Below, in pieces: positions 62,093 to 64,000 of a DNA stretch of 64,000 nucleotides (its first letter is position 1; each line of letters opens with the position of its first letter). The position numbers and the translations under genes are program-made. A model generated the notes under the pieces. That model was given only the letters and a program-made list of their open reading frames with translations. It searched no databases and had not been told where the DNA came from. Source of the stretch: Calidihabitans tengchongensis (GTDB taxonomy: Bacteria; Sysuimicrobiota; Sysuimicrobiia; Sysuimicrobiales; Kaftiobacteriaceae); NCBI GenBank assembly GCA_031459615.1, contig JAVKIE010000003.1:62001-126000 (forward strand), read 5' to 3'.

Positions 62093-62566
62093 CTAGCGTT
62101 CCACGATCACGAACGCCAGGGGGGGCAACCGCATCTCCCGCCCGGGACCCGCCCGGCCCAGGAAGACCGCCACCGCTTCGTAGGGACCGGGATCCACCGG
62201 ATGGCCCTGGAAGTCGCGCTGGTCCCACGTCAGGCGCGCCGACAGCCGCTCCCCGGGCCGCAGGGTGACGGTCTGGACGACCTGGATGAACGCCTTGTCG
62301 TGGGACCACTGCCAGACGGCATCGCCCCGGGGCCGGCGCACGATCAGGTCAAACCGCTGGCCGCTGGTGAATGTCAGTGCCAGGGGTCCCTCCCCGCGGT
62401 TGACGGCGGCGATGGTGACCTCCACCGGCTCCCCCGGGGCGAACGCCGGCCGGGGCAGTGCGGCCTCCACCCGCAGGGCTCCCGCAACCTGCTCCACCAC
62501 CAGCGGACCGCCCGCCAGGGCGATCGCCCCCAATCCCGCCAGTACCCACCCCCGGATTCTGTCCAC
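62093..62566 (-). CDS. BsuPI-domain exported protein
   Basis: A 157-residue exported protein: signal peptide or anchor helix (about 5-25), then a beta-sandwich like the Bacillus intracellular proteinase inhibitor BsuPI, with LTFTSGQRFDLIVRRPRGD, VWQWSHDKAFIQ and TLRPGERLSARLTWDQ. In most bacteria this domain is found in secreted proteins with no proven inhibitor function. GTG start. It is co-oriented with rpoZ, 51 bases upstream of it. Confidence 0.85.
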   Translation of the reverse strand: MDRIRGWVLAGLGAIALAGGPLVVEQVAGALRVEAALPRPAFAPGEPVEVTIAAVNRGEGPLALTFTSGQRFDLIVRRPRGDAVWQWSHDKAFIQVVQTVTLRPGERLSARLTWDQRDFQGHPVDPGPYEAVAVFLGRAGPGREMRLPPLAFVIVER

Positions 62567-62617
62567 GCTCTCCCGCCTGGGGATACGCCCCCCGCGGCTT
62601 GTGGGTTCCCGTCGGGG

Positions 62618-62824
62618 TTACTTGACTCCCACCTTGGGCATCTCAAACCGGATCTTGCCCGCGGCGATCTCCTCCAGGGCCACGGTGACGGGATTGGACG
62701 ACTCCACGTCCACCAGCGGGAGGGCGCCTTCCTTCAGCTGGCGCGCCCGCTTGGCGGCCACGATCACGAGGGCATACTTGTTGCCGACGCGTTCCAGCAG
62801 CGCCTCCAGAGGCGGCTTGATCAC
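62618..62824 (-). CDS. rpoZ: RNA polymerase omega subunit
   Basis: A 68-residue omega subunit aiding RNA polymerase assembly. Conserved ...LLERVGNKYALVIVAAKRARQL and NPVTVALEEIAAGKI. GTG start with GAGGTGA seven bases upstream. Its usual partners gmk, dfp/coaBC and priA are absent on either side. Confidence 0.9.
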   Translation of the reverse strand: MIKPPLEALLERVGNKYALVIVAAKRARQLKEGALPLVDVESSNPVTVALEEIAAGKIRFEMPKVGVK

Positions 62825-62934
62825 CTGTACGTCACCTCATGGGAACACGGGCGTCATGGGGACAGATCGTATTGTAACCACGACCCCTGCTCTGTCAAGC
62901 AATGGAGGACGACCTGGCTGGCTCCCGGCGCCGG

Positions 62935-63324
62935 CTACTTCCGCCGCGGGGGTGCTCCCGCCCGGTTCCGGTGGCCCGCCAGGCTGGCCCCGATGCGGCC
63001 GATGAGGCCGAAGACCGCCAGCATGCCGCCCAGCCCCATCAGCCCCACGGAGCCGAAATACAGCTGGTCCAGGGTCTGCAACCGCTCGGCGGTGATGAGG
63101 CCCGGGTCGGCGGCCAGTTGGGCAACCGCTTGCTGGATCTGCGGGAGGGTGCGGGTGTAGACGTACACCCCGCCCCCCAGCGCCGCCAGGCCCACCGCCT
63201 CCGCCAGGACGTCGGTCACCCGCGCCAGCACCCCCCGGTACTTGTAGACGGCCGGCGCGAGGGTGAACGACACCGAGAGCAGTTTGGCCCAGTCGATCTG
63301 GCTGAGGTCGGGCAGGTTCTGCAC
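62935..63324 (-). CDS. Small membrane protein of unknown function
   Basis: A 129-residue protein with two hydrophobic helices (about 40-57 and 92-113) joined by a polar helical segment (TLPQIQQAVAQLAADPGLIT) and ending in a basic tail RNRAGAPPRRK. I recognise no family. GTG start with GGGGGAGT upstream. Divergent from the MFS transporter gene and upstream of rpoZ by 110 bases. Confidence 0.6.
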   Translation of the reverse strand: MQNLPDLSQIDWAKLLSVSFTLAPAVYKYRGVLARVTDVLAEAVGLAALGGGVYVYTRTLPQIQQAVAQLAADPGLITAERLQTLDQLYFGSVGLMGLGGMLAVFGLIGRIGASLAGHRNRAGAPPRRK

Positions 63325-63358
63325 GCCATGACTCCCCCGATCCGGCTGGTCGTGCGGG

Positions 63359-63387
63359 TTGTACTACTGTCCTTCCCGGAATATCAT
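63359..63387 (+). promoter_or_regulatory. Promoter for the MFS transporter gene
   Basis: TTGTAC, 17 bases, TATCAT. The predicted start near 63394 gives a leader of about 63 bases before the GTG at 63457. Confidence 0.5.
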
Positions 63388-63456
63388 GGGCGGAGACATC
63401 GTGGTGGTTGCCGGTGACCGGCGGCCGCGTTCCCCCGCACCCCCGGTGCCGCTTCC

Positions 63457-64000
63457 GTGGCTCACGACGCCCGCGCCGGCTGGCGCATCCATGCCCTGGG
63501 CGTGATCGCCCTCGGGGCGCTGATGTCCATCACCGTCACGTCCCCGGTGATCCCCCTGTACCTGGACCACCGCGGCCTGCCTGCGGCCCACGTGGGCGGC
63601 GTCATCGGCGCCCTCTCGCTGACCCTCATCGTCACCGAGCTGATGGCGCTGGCGGTCAGCGCCCGGATCGGCCGGCGGGCGGCTGCCGTGGTGGGGCTGG
63701 TGGGCAGCGCGGTGATGTTTGCCTGGTTTCCGTTGACGGCCAGCCTGGCCGGCCTGTACCTCACCCGGCTCCTCCTGGGGGCCGTGCGGGGGATCCTGTG
63801 GCCCGTGGTCTGGACGGAGGTGGCCGAAGCGGGGCCGCCCGAACGCCGCCCGGCGATTCTGGCCATCTTCTGGGTGTACTTCGGCGTCGGCCAGCTGCTG
63901 GGCCCGGCCGTGGGCGGAGTGCTGGGCCAGCGCCTGTCGCTGACCGCCCCCTTCTTTGCCGCCGCCCTGATCTCTGTGCTGGCGGCCCCGGCGGCGGCAG
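63457..64000 (+). CDS. MFS transporter, N-terminal part (cut by window end)
   Basis: The first 181 residues of a major facilitator transporter; the gene continues past the window. Five to six helices are visible, with the MFS loop 2-3 region reduced to SARIGRRAAAVVG and helix 4/5 residues LLLGAVRGILWPVVWTEVAE and FGVGQLLGPAVGGVLGQR. Substrate unknown; the pattern resembles drug/sugar efflux families. The GTG at 63457 is the first start after an in-frame stop; its ribosome site is weak. Confidence 0.8.
   Translation, partial: MAHDARAGWRIHALGVIALGALMSITVTSPVIPLYLDHRGLPAAHVGGVIGALSLTLIVTELMALAVSARIGRRAAAVVGLVGSAVMFAWFPLTASLAGLYLTRLLLGAVRGILWPVVWTEVAEAGPPERRPAILAIFWVYFGVGQLLGPAVGGVLGQRLSLTAPFFAAALISVLAAPAAA

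Overview
The window is a very GC-rich (roughly 70% by eye) bacterial chromosome segment, almost fully coding, with short operons whose genes often overlap by 1-4 bases. It carries ClpC, a sigma-H-type factor, RadA, a PIN/TRAM protein, type III pantothenate kinase, FtsH, ECF-type S components, and a pair of proteins otherwise familiar to me from Firmicutes (a 'quinate 5-dehydrogenase'-labelled protein and an acyl-ACP-reductase-like dehydrogenase). Together these point to a deep Terrabacteria lineage: a high-GC Firmicutes relative or a candidate phylum such as CSP1-3/Armatimonadota-like. The placement is inference; no rRNA is present. I see no phage, transposon or CRISPR array.

Layout. 1-7.4 kb: a compact clade II-type nitrous oxide reductase cluster on the minus strand (Rrf2 regulator, lipid-anchored cupredoxin, nosZ, nosB-like, nosD, nosF, nosY, FixH-like lipoprotein). 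7.5-11 kb: manganese/iron uptake (universal stress protein, Nramp, MntR-like repressor with a palindromic operator) and an HTH regulator. 11-13.2 kb: TlpA-like thiol oxidoreductase, M23 peptidase, DoxX protein. 13.3-17.7 kb: an A1-type cytochrome oxidase operon with two tandem subunit III genes. 18.8-25.7 kb: a peptide-type ABC importer without ATPases, followed by a GatC/AtzG-like small protein, an amidase and a gamma-glutamyltransferase-like enzyme. 25.7-34.3 kb: tRNA-Thr, moaA, a SpeE-like protein, sigH, rlmB, cysS, ispDF and the PIN/TRAM gene. 34.4-39.7 kb: a conserved cysteine protein, radA, clpC, greA. 39.8-43.7 kb: the acyl-ACP-reductase-like/quinate-dehydrogenase-like pair, coaX and an S component. 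43.8-50.7 kb: one long overlapping gene chain (P1 peptidase, birA, two deoxynucleoside kinases, folK, folB, fchA, hutI, ftcD). 50.9-52.8 kb: kptA, a methyltransferase, an ASCH protein. 52.9-58 kb: hutU, hutH, an anchored lipoyl-like protein, a cysteine hydrolase, a second S component. 58.2-64 kb: ftsH, tilS, tRNA-Met, a BsuPI protein, rpoZ and the start of an MFS transporter.

How it fits together. Respiration is represented at both ends: the oxidase uses oxygen and the Nos system uses N2O, with copper/redox helpers (cupredoxin, TlpA-like, FixH-like) nearby. All five enzymes of the formimino-tetrahydrofolate route of histidine breakdown are present, split over two operons, and the folate genes folK/folB share an operon with the folate-dependent hut steps. 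CoaX beside an S component suggests pantothenate salvage.

The most novel signal is non-coding: long imperfect hairpins built from about 9-base modules of the form C-R-A-T-C-T-R-C-Y, found between three convergent gene pairs (about 17.7, 27.6 and 35.0 kb). Also worth attention are a cysteinyl-tRNA synthetase with an abnormal KMSKS motif and a CoaX with an altered first phosphate-binding motif.
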